The notes below the pieces were generated by a model. It did not search any database. It worked only from the letters and a program-made list of their open reading frames with translations, and had not been told where the DNA came from. The position numbers and the translations under genes were made by a program. A DNA stretch of 64,000 nucleotides from Hoeflea_A sp039025395 (lineage in GTDB: Bacteria > Pseudomonadota > Alphaproteobacteria > Rhizobiales > Rhizobiaceae), in assembly GCA_039025395.1 (NCBI GenBank), contig JBCCOK010000025.1:1-64000 (forward strand). The letters are read 5' to 3'. Below are positions 25,421-34,789 of the stretch, in pieces. Numbering within the stretch: position 1 is the first letter of the stretch; each line of letters starts with the position of its first letter.

Positions 25421-26440
25421 CTAGCGGTCTCCGCCCATGTCGTTGACGAGCGTCTGTATCATATCCCTGATTTGCATGCCTTCGGCACGCGCGGCAAAGG
25501 TGAGTGCCATGCGGTGCTGCAAGACAGGTTCAGCAAGGGCGCGAACATCGTCTACCGACGGCGCGAGCCTGCCGTCATAAAGTGCCCTCGCACGTGCACA
25601 CAACATCATCGCCTGTCCGGCGCGCGGACCCGGCCCCCATGCCACATGCCGGTCGGTTTCGCTGTTGCCGTTCCCCGGCCGCGCCGAACGCACCAAGCCG
25701 AGGATTGCTTCGATCACCGTTTCGCTGACCGGCATCCGACGCACGAGGCCCTGAATCTCCTGCAGCCTCGCCGCCGTAATGACTGAGCTTGGCGTTGCCT
25801 CTTCCGTTCCTGTCGTTTCCTTCAGGATCTGGCGCTCGGCGTCGAGTTCGGGGTAGCGCACGTCGACCTGCATCAGGAACCGGTCGAGCTGTGCTTCAGG
25901 CAGTGGGTAGGTCCCCTCCTGCTCTAGCGGGTTCTGGGTCGCCAGTACATGAAAGGGTTCGGGAAGATTATGCGGCGAGCCTGCTACGGTTACATGGTAT
26001 TCCTGCATGGCCTGCAGCAGGGCAGATTGCGTTCGCGGCGAGGCGCGGTTGATTTCGTCGGCCATGAGCAACTGCGTAAATATCGGCCCGGGAACAAATC
26101 GAAAGGAGCGTTTTCCTTTCTCATCCTGGTCCATGACTTCCGAGCCGAGAATATCGGAGGGCATCAGGTCCGGTGTAAACTGGATCCGGTTGTCGTCAAG
26201 GCCGAGAACCGTACCGAGCGTTCCGACCAGCTTCGTCTTGGCCAATCCAGGAACGCCCACGAGCAGCGCATGGCCCCCGGATAATACGGCAAGAAGGGTT
26301 TGTTCAACGACATTCTGCTGGCCGAAGATAACCCTGCCGATTTCGCTGCGAACCGAGGCAATGTCCTCGAGTGCCGATTCTGCAGCTGCAACGACCGCTT
26401 CTTCATCAAGCGCTGCTTCGGCGCTCTTAACGACGCCCAT
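25421..26440 (-). CDS. moxR: MoxR family AAA+ ATPase
   Basis: A 339-residue AAA+ ATPase of the MoxR class. Walker A is GVPGLAKT (about 62-69), Walker B LLMADEINR (about 127-135), then sensor residues in FHVLATQNPLEQEGTYPLPE, the most characteristic MoxR stretch, and the lid domain after about 230. MoxR proteins are chaperone-like ATPases that act with vWA partners. It is first in a four-gene operon and divergent from the DUF1285 gene, with 179 bp between starts. Confidence 0.93.
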   Translation of the reverse strand: MGVVKSAEAALDEEAVVAAAESALEDIASVRSEIGRVIFGQQNVVEQTLLAVLSGGHALLVGVPGLAKTKLVGTLGTVLGLDDNRIQFTPDLMPSDILGSEVMDQDEKGKRSFRFVPGPIFTQLLMADEINRASPRTQSALLQAMQEYHVTVAGSPHNLPEPFHVLATQNPLEQEGTYPLPEAQLDRFLMQVDVRYPELDAERQILKETTGTEEATPSSVITAARLQEIQGLVRRMPVSETVIEAILGLVRSARPGNGNSETDRHVAWGPGPRAGQAMMLCARARALYDGRLAPSVDDVRALAEPVLQHRMALTFAARAEGMQIRDMIQTLVNDMGGDR

Positions 26441-26619
26441 ATGGCAATCTCCGTCTTTTCAAACTCAGGATATCGGCAATTCTTGTTACCGACTATCTAC
26501 TATTTGGCACGGTTGAGGTAACCATCAATGGAAAATAAGCGCGTTTATCCCTATGAATCACACGATCATGTGAAAGACACGCCACAATAGGGTACTTAGT
26601 TACGAAGCTGGACCAGACA

Positions 26620-27231
26620 ATGGCAAGGGGTGAAATTGCAACCGATCAGGACGCAACGCGTCTCGCGGCACTGATTTCCCGGGCTGCACCGGCGGGCAAG
26701 GGTATTCCGCCCGTCGAGCGGTGGCATCCGTCTTTCCGCAGCGAGCTCGATATCGAAATCCGTGCCGATGGCGCCTGGTTCTACATGGGCACGCCCATCA
26801 GGCGGGAAGCTCTGGTGCGGCTTTTTTCGACCGTTCTCCGCAAGGATCAGGACGACAGGACCTATCTCGTCACACCGGCGGAAAAAGTGGCAATTCGTGT
26901 CGAAGACGCGCCCTTTATTGCGGTCGAAATGAGCGCTGATTTGCTCGGTGGAGACCAGGTTTTGACGTTCCGGACGAATGTCGGCGACGTTGTAGAAGCG
27001 GGTTCGTCGCATCCGTTGCGGTTTGAAATGGAGGGCGAAAAGGGCGCATTCAAACCATACCTGCATGTTCGTGGGCGCCTGGAGGCGCTTGTTAGCCGTG
27101 CTGTAACCTTCGATCTCGCCGAACTTGGCGAGACCCGAACGATCGACGGGACGGCAATGTTCTGTATCGCTTCGGGAGGCGCGGTCTTCCCGATCATGCC
27201 GGCACAACGATTGCGGGCCTTGTCGCAATGA
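26620..27231 (+). CDS. DUF1285 family protein
   Basis: A 203-residue protein matching DUF1285, seen in WHPSFRSELDIEIRADGAWF and GTPIRREALVRLFSTVLRKD. Structures known for the family are two small beta domains of unknown function. Its stop overlaps the next ATG by 4 bp (ATGA), starting the coupled set DUF1285-NUDIX-cca-hypothetical, which is a conserved neighbourhood in Hyphomicrobiales. Confidence 0.85.
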   Translation: MARGEIATDQDATRLAALISRAAPAGKGIPPVERWHPSFRSELDIEIRADGAWFYMGTPIRREALVRLFSTVLRKDQDDRTYLVTPAEKVAIRVEDAPFIAVEMSADLLGGDQVLTFRTNVGDVVEAGSSHPLRFEMEGEKGAFKPYLHVRGRLEALVSRAVTFDLAELGETRTIDGTAMFCIASGGAVFPIMPAQRLRALSQ

Positions 27232-27860
27232 GTGGTGCGCGCGAAGAGGAATTCAATGCGGCCACCTTCCGGGTGCGTGCCGCACGACACTCGCGCGTTG
27301 CGGATTTACAAAGCTATGGCGATCATGTGCTCAATCCCGGCAGTGCTTCGGTGGCAAGCGAGCGGCCGCTGCGCGAAGCAGCCGTGCTTGTGCCTCTCAT
27401 CGATTACGGCACGCGCACCGAAATATTGTTGACGCAGCGTACAAAAACCATGCGTACGCATTCCGGCCAGGTCGCGTTCCCGGGCGGCACGATCGATCCG
27501 GAGGACAACTCCCCGGAGGCGGCGGCGATGCGCGAAGCCGAAGAGGAAGTCGGCCTGCCTGCGTCATTCGTCGAAACCGTCGGCCGCTTGCCGGAATACC
27601 TCACGGCGACCGGCTACCGCATAACGCCGGTGCTTGCGGTGGTTCGGCCCGGTTTCCCGTTGACCATTAATCAGATGGAGGTCGAGGAAGCATTCGAAGT
27701 GCCGTTTTCCTTTCTGATGGATCCTTCAAACCATCGCCGCGAAAGCCGGATGTGGCAGGGCAAGCAACGCCACTTCTACACCATGCCCTATGGAAAGCGG
27801 TATATCTGGGGTGCGACAGCGGGGATCCTGCGGGCGCTTTACGAGAGACATTACGCATGA
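27228..27860 (+). CDS. CoA pyrophosphatase-type NUDIX hydrolase
   Basis: A 210-residue NUDIX protein of the coenzyme A diphosphatase (NudL/NUDT7-8) type. The segment just before the box, TQRTKTMRTHSGQVAFPGG, is the NuCoA signature, and the box follows with AAMREAEEEVGLP. It probably cleaves CoA or acyl-CoA to 4'-phosphopantetheine and 3',5'-ADP. The ATG overlaps the DUF1285 stop, and its stop overlaps the cca start, so all are translationally coupled. Confidence 0.88.
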   Translation: MSGAREEEFNAATFRVRAARHSRVADLQSYGDHVLNPGSASVASERPLREAAVLVPLIDYGTRTEILLTQRTKTMRTHSGQVAFPGGTIDPEDNSPEAAAMREAEEEVGLPASFVETVGRLPEYLTATGYRITPVLAVVRPGFPLTINQMEVEEAFEVPFSFLMDPSNHRRESRMWQGKQRHFYTMPYGKRYIWGATAGILRALYERHYA

Positions 27861-29119
27861 AAACGGCAGGCGATGCCGTTTCCATCGCGGCTGCGCCGTG
27901 GTTCAAATCCCGTCCGCTCCACCGTGTTCTTGACATGCTCAATAGCGATGGAGGCGAAGCGCGCATTGTCGGCGGCGCGGTGCGCAACACGCTGATGGAT
28001 CTGCCGGTTGGCGATGTCGATATCGCCACGACGGTGCTGCCGCAGAATGTGGTTGCGCGTGCAAAGAAGGCGGGGCTCAAATCGGTGCCGACCGGTATCG
28101 AACACGGAACGGTAACGCTGATCGTCGACGGTGTTTCGTTTGAAGTCACCACGCTCAGAGCCGATGTGGATGCCGACGGTCGCTGGGCGAAAGTGGCGTT
28201 CGGCGCAGATTGGTCGGTCGATGCGCATCGCCGGGACCTCACGATCAACGCGCTCTATGCGCTCGCCGATGGCACGGTTATCGATCTGGTCGGTGGGCTG
28301 GCAGATGTCGAGAGCAAGACCGTACGCTTCATTGGCGATGCGGCGACCCGCATTGAGGAAGACTATCTGCGGATCCTGCGGTTTTTCAGGTTCTTTGCCC
28401 ATTACGGCCAAGGCAGGCCCGATGCAAGCGGCCTCAAAGCTTGCGCGCGACTGAAATCGGGTCTCGATACGCTGTCGGCAGAGCGTGTGTGGTCGGAACT
28501 CAAACGCCTGCTCGCAGCCCCCGATCCGTCGCGGGCACTTCTTTGGATGCGCCAGACCAGTGTCCTGAGCACCGTCCTGCCGGAGTCGGAGAAGTGGGGA
28601 ATCGATGCGATCCCCGGCCTGATTAACAGCGAAGTTTCCCTCAACTGGGAAGCGGATCCGCTGCTGCGGCTCATGGCGATCGTCCCGAAAGACGAATTGC
28701 GACTGTTTTCGATGGCGAAACGATTGCGCTTGTCGAATGCCGAGCGAAGCAGATTGACGGCATGGGCGGCACAACAGGCCATGTCGGAGGACATCAGTGA
28801 ATCCGCGCTTAAACGGATGTTGTATGTTTACGACCCAAAGGCGATTGTCGATGCGCTGCGATTGCAACTGAGCGCCCGGCGTGCCGCCGCGCAATCGGAC
28901 AATGAGGCACTGCATGGCGCCGCGAAACTGTCGCGGTCGCTTGAACTCGCACAGGGCTGGATCCGGCCGAGTTTTCCGTTGACCGGCGGCGATCTTGTGA
29001 GCGCAGGCCTTGAAGAAGGCCCGGATGTCGGAGAAGCGCTGGCAAAGCTTGAAGAGGCGTGGATCAAGAGCGATTTTAAGCTAACGCGGGACGATCTTCT
29101 GGAACAGGCGCGCAGGTGA
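27857..29119 (+). CDS. cca: CCA tRNA nucleotidyltransferase
   Basis: A 420-residue class II nucleotidyltransferase that adds or repairs the 3' CCA of tRNA. Motifs: RIVGGAVRNTLMDLPVGDVD (about 34-53, with the metal-binding DVD), and HRRDLTINALYA. The ERhxxExxxhhh region is EEDYLRILRFFRF. ATG 27857 overlaps the NUDIX stop (ATGA). An upstream in-frame codon at 27752 lies inside the previous gene. The domain order is of the short bacterial type. Confidence 0.94.
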   Translation: MKTAGDAVSIAAAPWFKSRPLHRVLDMLNSDGGEARIVGGAVRNTLMDLPVGDVDIATTVLPQNVVARAKKAGLKSVPTGIEHGTVTLIVDGVSFEVTTLRADVDADGRWAKVAFGADWSVDAHRRDLTINALYALADGTVIDLVGGLADVESKTVRFIGDAATRIEEDYLRILRFFRFFAHYGQGRPDASGLKACARLKSGLDTLSAERVWSELKRLLAAPDPSRALLWMRQTSVLSTVLPESEKWGIDAIPGLINSEVSLNWEADPLLRLMAIVPKDELRLFSMAKRLRLSNAERSRLTAWAAQQAMSEDISESALKRMLYVYDPKAIVDALRLQLSARRAAAQSDNEALHGAAKLSRSLELAQGWIRPSFPLTGGDLVSAGLEEGPDVGEALAKLEEAWIKSDFKLTRDDLLEQARR

Positions 29120-29796
29120 CCGCAGAGCCGATCACGCGATCGCAAGTCATGAAAGACCTTCAGGCTCTGATGGACGCCCACGGCGTCAAGCTGAAGGCCT
29201 TGGACGGGTGGCTCGTCACAGGCAACACGTTTCCGGCGATGCGTGGAAGCTGGCTTCCCCAGATCGGCAACCAGCCGACCGGCCGGCTTGACATACAGGT
29301 GGTGGTGGACGGCAAACGGCTGATGACCGAAAGTTTCGCCGGTATGGGCGAGGGGCCGGGCCGATATGCGGATGCCCTAAGGAATTTTTCCCTCGGGTCT
29401 TTGCATGTCATGCTTTCGGCGCTGTGGGCACGTCCGCAAACAAACAAGGTTTCGGTAGAAAACTGGACATCGCCCGATATCAGTTGGAAGGCCCATGTGG
29501 GCGAATTCGTTTCGCGATGTCTCGGTCCGGATGAAATCGCATACCCGACGAAGTTGCTTGGCCGTTTTCAGAAAGCCCTTATGGAACACGACCTCGATGC
29601 GCGTGTGCATTGGCTTCGCAGCTTCTATTCCAACACCGGCGGCGGCGAGGCGCTCGTCGAGGTTCTGCTCGACAATGAAAGATGGAAGATTGGAGAGGAA
29701 GTGCTCTCGCGGGCCGACTGGCCTCACAGCGATTACTATTACAGCCTGCGCAACTTCCTGATTATCGAGCCGCTCCGGCAAAAAGAACTCGCATAA
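29116..29796 (+). CDS. Conserved hypothetical protein (possibly DUF6348)
   Basis: A 226-residue soluble protein starting with GTG overlapping the cca stop by 4 bp, so it is coupled to cca. Recognisable stretches are RLDIQVVVDGKRLMTESFAG and ADALRNFSLGSLHVMLSALW. I associate the pattern loosely with DUF6348 but am not certain. No catalytic motif, signal peptide or membrane segment is visible. It is convergent with the purine permease gene, with 12 bp between the stops. Confidence 0.65.
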   Translation: MTAEPITRSQVMKDLQALMDAHGVKLKALDGWLVTGNTFPAMRGSWLPQIGNQPTGRLDIQVVVDGKRLMTESFAGMGEGPGRYADALRNFSLGSLHVMLSALWARPQTNKVSVENWTSPDISWKAHVGEFVSRCLGPDEIAYPTKLLGRFQKALMEHDLDARVHWLRSFYSNTGGGEALVEVLLDNERWKIGEEVLSRADWPHSDYYYSLRNFLIIEPLRQKELA

Positions 29797-29808
29797 TCTC
29801 CCGGCGCT

Positions 29809-31170
29809 CTAAGTCCCTTCTGGCACCGTATCGGGGATCACCAGCGAGGACAGGACCGCGACGATCCCGGTGGTTGTTATTGGCGAGCCGAAAATGCGCT
29901 GCAAAACTTCGGGCAATGGCTGTAAGGCCTCCGGGACGAGCGCAACGCCAAGGCCGAAACCAAGCGACAGGCTGATCACGTAAATCCGTTTGCGGGTGAA
30001 GGGTTCGCAGGACAAAATACGTATTCCGGCGACCGCGATGCTGGCAAACATGATTAATGTGGCACCCCCCAGCACAGGCCGCGGAATGAGCGTCAGCAAG
30101 TTGCCGATGAAGGGGATAAGACCGGCGGCAACAAGCAACAAGGAAAGGTAGATGGCAATGTGCCGGCTGCCGATGCCGGTGATCTGGATGACGCCATTGT
30201 TCTGGCTGAACGTGGTGTTTGGAAAGGTTCCGAAGACCGAGGCAATGGCCGAGCTGACCCCGTCGCCGAGTACGCCGGCACGGATTCGTCTCATGTAGGT
30301 ATCGCCCTTGATCGGTTCGCCGACGATGACCGAATTGGCAGTCATATCGCCGACCGCTTCGACAATGGTCACGAGGTAGATCAACATGATCGGCAGAAAA
30401 TATGTCAGGCTGAAATCGATGCCGAAGCGAAACGGGATCGGCACGACGACAAGCGTTTGCGTATCTGCTGCCGACGTGTCGATCATGCCCAGAAATCCTG
30501 CAAGCGCGCAGCCGGCGATGATGCCGGTCAAAATGGCCGCCATGCGGACAATGGCGTTGGGCGCAAAACTCAAGGCCACGATGACGACAATGACAAACAG
30601 ACCCGTCCACAGCCCTGCTGCGTTTTGAGCAGCACCATTGTCATCGATTCCCGCCATATCCTTCATGCTGAGTGCGATCAGGCTGAGGCCCACGATGGTG
30701 ATGATGGAGCCGGTTGTCGTTGGCGTGATCACCCGGCGGAAGACATCGATAAAGCGGCTCAAGACGATTGGCAAAAGACTGCCGGCCAGTGTCAGCCCGA
30801 CGATCATTGCCAAGATGTCCTCGGGCGCGCCGCCATCTGTCTTGACCGCCATGCCGGCGGCGATGATGGCCGGGACAAAGGTGAAGCTGGTGCCTTGAAG
30901 GGTCAGAAGCCCGGAGCCGACGGGCCCAATCGTTTTCGACTGGATGTATGTGCCGACCCCGCTGACGAACAGGGCCATTGATACGAGGTAGGGAAGGTAA
31001 TCATCTAGCTCCAGCGCATTGCCGATGATGAGGGTCGGCGCCACGATGGCAATCAGCGCTGCAAGCAGGTGCTGTGTGGCGGCAAGAAGACTTGGTCCGA
31101 AGGGCGGCTTGTCCTCAAGGCGAAAGATCAGGCCTGCTGCTTTTTGCGTGTCGACCTTATCCGTCGACAT
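29809..31170 (-). CDS. NCS2 family purine (xanthine/uric acid) permease
   Basis: A 453-residue nucleobase:cation symporter-2 protein with about 12-14 membrane helices. The family signature is QNNGVIQITGIGSR at about residues 325-338, fitting [QEP]-N-x-G-x4-T. Together with the preceding FGTFPNTTFS it favours xanthine or uric acid over uracil. I start at ATG 31170 (MSTDKV); ATG 31176 is two residues longer. This start lies inside the end of the upstream thioesterase gene (14-bp overlap), suggesting coupling. Confidence 0.9.
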   Translation of the reverse strand: MSTDKVDTQKAAGLIFRLEDKPPFGPSLLAATQHLLAALIAIVAPTLIIGNALELDDYLPYLVSMALFVSGVGTYIQSKTIGPVGSGLLTLQGTSFTFVPAIIAAGMAVKTDGGAPEDILAMIVGLTLAGSLLPIVLSRFIDVFRRVITPTTTGSIITIVGLSLIALSMKDMAGIDDNGAAQNAAGLWTGLFVIVVIVALSFAPNAIVRMAAILTGIIAGCALAGFLGMIDTSAADTQTLVVVPIPFRFGIDFSLTYFLPIMLIYLVTIVEAVGDMTANSVIVGEPIKGDTYMRRIRAGVLGDGVSSAIASVFGTFPNTTFSQNNGVIQITGIGSRHIAIYLSLLLVAAGLIPFIGNLLTLIPRPVLGGATLIMFASIAVAGIRILSCEPFTRKRIYVISLSLGFGLGVALVPEALQPLPEVLQRIFGSPITTTGIVAVLSSLVIPDTVPEGT

Positions 31171-31645
31171 AGGCATAGGCGCAAGTCGCCCCGGCGCAGA
31201 TCTTTTCGCCGCCGGCCTGGCGAAAGTCCACACGGCAGGTTGCCATGCGGCGGCCATTTGACAGGATGGTCACCGTTGCTTCGATATCGCCTTTCATCAG
31301 TGGGCGCATGAAATGGGTGGTCATGTCTACGGTCGTCATGATCCGGTCGCCGGTGTTGTGCCCGAGAATGGTGAGTACGCCGGCCGTGTCGGCAATTGCC
31401 GAAACCGCCTGGCCGCAAACTATCCCGCCGATGCGCGTAAGTTCTTCGCCCGCCGGCACGTGGAAGATCGCACCGTTTTCCGTGATCGCGACCGGTTCTA
31501 TGTTGAGCCGCTGAACCCAGGGCGCAAAGAGCTTCCGGAGATAGGGTCTCAGGTCGTCGGCGCTCAACGGTGGCGATGACAAGGCTCTCTCCCTCGTGCG
31601 ACCCGCCCTTTCGAAAGCCGGGTTCGTGTAGACGCATATGCGCAC
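31157..31645 (-). CDS. PaaI-type hotdog thioesterase
   Basis: A hotdog-fold thioesterase of the PaaI/YbgC kind: GGIVCGQAVSAIADTAGVLT is the helix-strand core, and VDMTTHFMRPLMKGDIEATV is the following strand pair. Up to 162 residues from ATG 31645. There is no good ribosome-binding site there, and the first 25 residues do not look like the fold. A TTG at 31579 follows GGAGAG and may be the real start, giving about 140 residues. It overlaps the permease start. The substrate is unknown. Confidence 0.78.
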   Translation of the reverse strand: MRICVYTNPAFERAGRTRERALSSPPLSADDLRPYLRKLFAPWVQRLNIEPVAITENGAIFHVPAGEELTRIGGIVCGQAVSAIADTAGVLTILGHNTGDRIMTTVDMTTHFMRPLMKGDIEATVTILSNGRRMATCRVDFRQAGGEKICAGATCAYAYVDG

Positions 31646-31914
31646 CGATATAATCGGCTGTTGTCTTCCGTGTCGATACTGTGACAGCGGGAAATTTGAT
31701 CGAAGTGCTTCGTTTGCGCGTGTCTCGGTGGAGGCTTTAGCACCCCTACGCTTTGAACCGGCAGAGCCTCGACTTTCTGCAGGTTAAATTTTTTTGAAAG
31801 CAAAGGATGTTGTGCCTGCTTTGAGCCTGTGGCTTATTCGCATCCGCTGCATTCGACAGCGCGCTGCGAAGCGGCATCTGCACAATTGTGGCAAGGTCCA
31901 ACCGGGAGGAAACA

Positions 31915-32469
31915 ATGACAAATACGGCTCTGGTGCTGGTCGATATCCAGAATGACTATTTCGAGGGCGGCGACTGGCCGGTTTCGAAAATGAATACGGT
32001 CTCCGCCAATGCCGCGCGCCTGCTTGAGAATGCGCGCGCCAAAGGCGATGCGATCTTTCACATTCGTCACGAGATACCTTCAGACGAGGCACCCTTTTTC
32101 AGACCGGGATCGCAAGGTGCGCAGCACCATTCGTCGGTGGCGCCGCAGGATGGTGAACCGGTGATCCTCAAACACAAGGCAAACAGTTTTCAGGACACGT
32201 CATTGAAGCAGGATCTTGATGCGGCCGGTGTTACAGATGTTGTGATCTGCGGTGCGATGAGCCAGATGTGCATCGATGCGACGACGCGTGCTGCTTCTGA
32301 TTTCGGTTACAACGTCACAGTGGTTGAAGATGCGTGCGGCGCCAAGGAAACGGCGTTTGGCGACATTGAGGTTCCGGCCGAGCAGGTGCATGCGGCCTTT
32401 ATGGCGCCACTTGCGATGAGTTATGCGAAGGTCGTGCGTGCGCAGGATTATCTCGGCGGGAATGGATGA
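31915..32469 (+). CDS. Isochorismatase-like cysteine hydrolase
   Basis: A 184-residue protein of the isochorismatase/nicotinamidase superfamily. The catalytic triad is visible: Asp in VLVDIQNDYF (about residue 9), Lys in LKHKANSF, and Cys in CGAMSQMCID, with the cis-peptide position before it. It resembles the YcaC/PncA-like cysteine hydrolases of unknown substrate. ATG 31915 follows a strong GGGAGGA at 31904-31910. It is convergent with the substrate-binding-protein gene, 6 bp between stops. Confidence 0.88.
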   Translation: MTNTALVLVDIQNDYFEGGDWPVSKMNTVSANAARLLENARAKGDAIFHIRHEIPSDEAPFFRPGSQGAQHHSSVAPQDGEPVILKHKANSFQDTSLKQDLDAAGVTDVVICGAMSQMCIDATTRAASDFGYNVTVVEDACGAKETAFGDIEVPAEQVHAAFMAPLAMSYAKVVRAQDYLGGNG

Positions 32470-32475
32470 ACCCGG

Positions 32476-33633
32476 TCACGGCTGCGGAATCTGCGTCGGT
32501 ATGATCTCCTTGACAAAGATCCTTTTGCCGTCCGCAATCTGGAGAATGGTCACCGATTTCTGCGGTACGTGGCTGCCTTCGACGAAACTGATTTCCCCAG
32601 TTACGCCTTCGTATCCGTTCAGCGTCAAAAGCGCCTCGCGCAGCCTGTCCGGGTCTGAAGACCCGGCTTTTTCCATCGCCGCCGCCAACAGGCCCACAGT
32701 GTCGTAGCCCAGACCGGCGAATGCATCGGGCGTGGCACCTTCATAGGCTGCCGCAAAAGCCTGCAGGAATTCGGCCGCCTGGGGCGAGGGGTTGTCTTCG
32801 CCGAAATAGGCATGGGTCGTGAAGTAGATATCTTTAAGGTCCGGGGCACCGTTCCAGACGGAATCCCCGTCGTACCCGTCGCCGCCCAACACCGGCTGAT
32901 CAAACCCGCTTTCGCGCAGCGTCTTGATGTACTGCAGAGCTTCGGGCGGCGATTCGGCTGCCACGAAGAATATATCCGAAGCGGGCGCCCGGGCAGCGGC
33001 ATTGCCGAATTTGTCCGATCCCTGAAAATTGATTGCGGCAACGATTTCGCCGCCAAGCGCTTGGAAACTCTTGGCAAAATAATCCTGCAGCAAGCGCGTA
33101 TAGGTATGGCTGGAATCGAAAAGGATGGTCGCCGACCTGGCGTTCAGCGTCCCGTAAGCGAATTCGGCCGCCGCGGCCGCTTGCACATTGTCTCCGAAAC
33201 AGGCGAGGAACAGATATTCCGGTACCTCATCCGGCAAGACCGGCGAGGTGGCACCGGATGTTACGAACACGCGCCCGGCAGCGGCCGCGACTTTTGCCGC
33301 CGCGCGCGCCATGTCGCTCTCAGACAGGCCGAACAGTGCAGAAACATTGGGGGCTTCCGCGATGATGCCTTCAGCCGCTGAGGCAGCACCTTCAATGCCG
33401 CCGGCGCTGTCTTTCAAGATAATTTCGATGGGTTGCCCCAATACCCCGCCTGCGGTGTTGATCTCATCGGCATGGAGTTGCGCGCCTTGCGACGAGGGCA
33501 CACCGTAAGAACTGGCTTCCCCCGTTAGGTCGAACAAGGCGCCAAGCTGTAACGGTTCTGACGCAGCAGCGGGCTGACTTGTTACGTAAAGGGCAGCGGC
33601 AAGGCAAAGACAAATGACTTCATAAAGACGCAT
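32476..33633 (-). CDS. ABC transporter substrate-binding protein, branched-chain amino acid type
   Basis: A 385-residue periplasmic binding protein (Peripla_BP_6 family). It has a signal peptide cleaved after QPAAA and then LQLGALFDLTGEASSYGVPS, the standard start of the mature LivJ-like fold. ATG 33633 has GGAGG about 6 nt upstream. No permease or ATPase gene lies next to it, so it is an orphan that must work with a distant transporter or act as a sensor. The ligand cannot be predicted from sequence. Confidence 0.88.
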   Translation of the reverse strand: MRLYEVICLCLAAALYVTSQPAAASEPLQLGALFDLTGEASSYGVPSSQGAQLHADEINTAGGVLGQPIEIILKDSAGGIEGAASAAEGIIAEAPNVSALFGLSESDMARAAAKVAAAAGRVFVTSGATSPVLPDEVPEYLFLACFGDNVQAAAAAEFAYGTLNARSATILFDSSHTYTRLLQDYFAKSFQALGGEIVAAINFQGSDKFGNAAARAPASDIFFVAAESPPEALQYIKTLRESGFDQPVLGGDGYDGDSVWNGAPDLKDIYFTTHAYFGEDNPSPQAAEFLQAFAAAYEGATPDAFAGLGYDTVGLLAAAMEKAGSSDPDRLREALLTLNGYEGVTGEISFVEGSHVPQKSVTILQIADGKRIFVKEIIPTQIPQP

Positions 33634-33710
33634 CGCACACCTCCGCGCCTAACATTAAAACCGTATTCTACCACAAAGACATTTTTGGTCGATAATGTGA
33701 CGCGCAGCTT

Positions 33711-34622
33711 TCACGGCCAGCGCACAGCAGGCGGCATCGAGGACAGGATCGAATCCACATTGCCGCCCGTCCTCAGACCGAAGATCGTACCCCGATCGTA
33801 GAGCAGGTTGAATTCGACGTAGCGGCCGCGCCTGATGAGCTGTTCGTTGCGGTCGGCTTCATCCCACTGCGTGTTGAAATTGCGGCGCACGATTTTCGGA
33901 TAGGAAACCGCGAACGCACGGCCCACATCCTGAACAAAGGCAAAATCCGCCTCCCAACCGCCCTTGTCGTCAGACGAACGCAGCCAGTCGAAGAAAATTC
34001 CGCCGATGCCGCGCGGCTCGTCGCGGTGCTTCAAGAAAAAGTACTCGTCACACCATTTCTTGTAACGCGGGTAGTCAGCGACTGTGTGTCGCGTGCAGGC
34101 GATTTCCATGGCCTTGTGAAAGAGTTCGGAGTCAGGGTCGTCCTGGACGCGCCGCCGGTCGAGAACCGGTGTCAGGTCTGCGCCGCCGCCAAACCACTGC
34201 GTGGCGGTGACGACCATTCGGGTATTCATATGAACCGCAGGCACATTGGGGTTCACCGGATGGATGATGAGGGATATCCCCGATGCCCAGAAGCGCGGAT
34301 CGATTTCGGCACCCGGAATCTGCTGTCGGAACTCCTTCGAAAACTCGCCATAGACAGTCGATGTATGCACGCCCGCTTTTTCAAATACGCGCCCATTCAG
34401 CATCGACATCGTGCCACCGCCGCCTTCGCCTTCTTCGCGTTGCCAATCGGTGCGGGTGAAGCGGCCGGGTTCATCCTCGCTAAGAGGACCTGTGAGTTCA
34501 TCCTCTAGTTGTTCCAGAGACGAGCATATGGCGTCGCGCAGGGTCTGGAACCATGCTGTCGCCTTTGCTTTTTTCTCCTCCAGATCGGGCGGATGCCCGA
34601 GTGGAAGGTTTGGCCTTTCCAT
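33711..34622 (-). CDS. hemF: Oxygen-dependent coproporphyrinogen III oxidase
   Basis: HemF converts coproporphyrinogen III to protoporphyrinogen IX with O2. The 303-residue protein carries GEGGGGTMSMLNGRVFEKAG, the family signature FGGGADLTPVL, and HRDEPRGIGGIFFDWL. I chose ATG 34622; a longer frame from 34658 has no ribosome-binding site and adds 12 atypical residues. It is divergent from a small gene at 34790, with a small dyad in the gap that may respond to oxygen or iron, though no known box is obvious. Confidence 0.94.
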   Translation of the reverse strand: MERPNLPLGHPPDLEEKKAKATAWFQTLRDAICSSLEQLEDELTGPLSEDEPGRFTRTDWQREEGEGGGGTMSMLNGRVFEKAGVHTSTVYGEFSKEFRQQIPGAEIDPRFWASGISLIIHPVNPNVPAVHMNTRMVVTATQWFGGGADLTPVLDRRRVQDDPDSELFHKAMEIACTRHTVADYPRYKKWCDEYFFLKHRDEPRGIGGIFFDWLRSSDDKGGWEADFAFVQDVGRAFAVSYPKIVRRNFNTQWDEADRNEQLIRRGRYVEFNLLYDRGTIFGLRTGGNVDSILSSMPPAVRWP

Positions 34623-34693
34623 CACACAATGTCCCCTAAACAACCCCGAGCTTTCCATAACAGCGAAAATGACCGGATGCTATAGCGTGCTCT

Positions 34694-34707
34694 TAATTAC
34701 ACAATTA
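34694..34707. promoter_or_regulatory. Small AT-rich dyad upstream of hemF
   Basis: TAATT-ACAC-AATTA in the 167-bp divergent region between hemF and the small gene at 34790. The 4-bp spacing recalls FNR/FixK boxes, but the half-sites (TTGAT/ATCAA) do not match, so the binding protein is unknown. Confidence 0.3.
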
Positions 34708-34789
34708 GGACCGCCATGTGACGGTTCCATCAACGCAGACTCGCCAAGCCAGTGTTTCAGCCCTATTGTTTTAGGCTAGGGTGCTGAAA

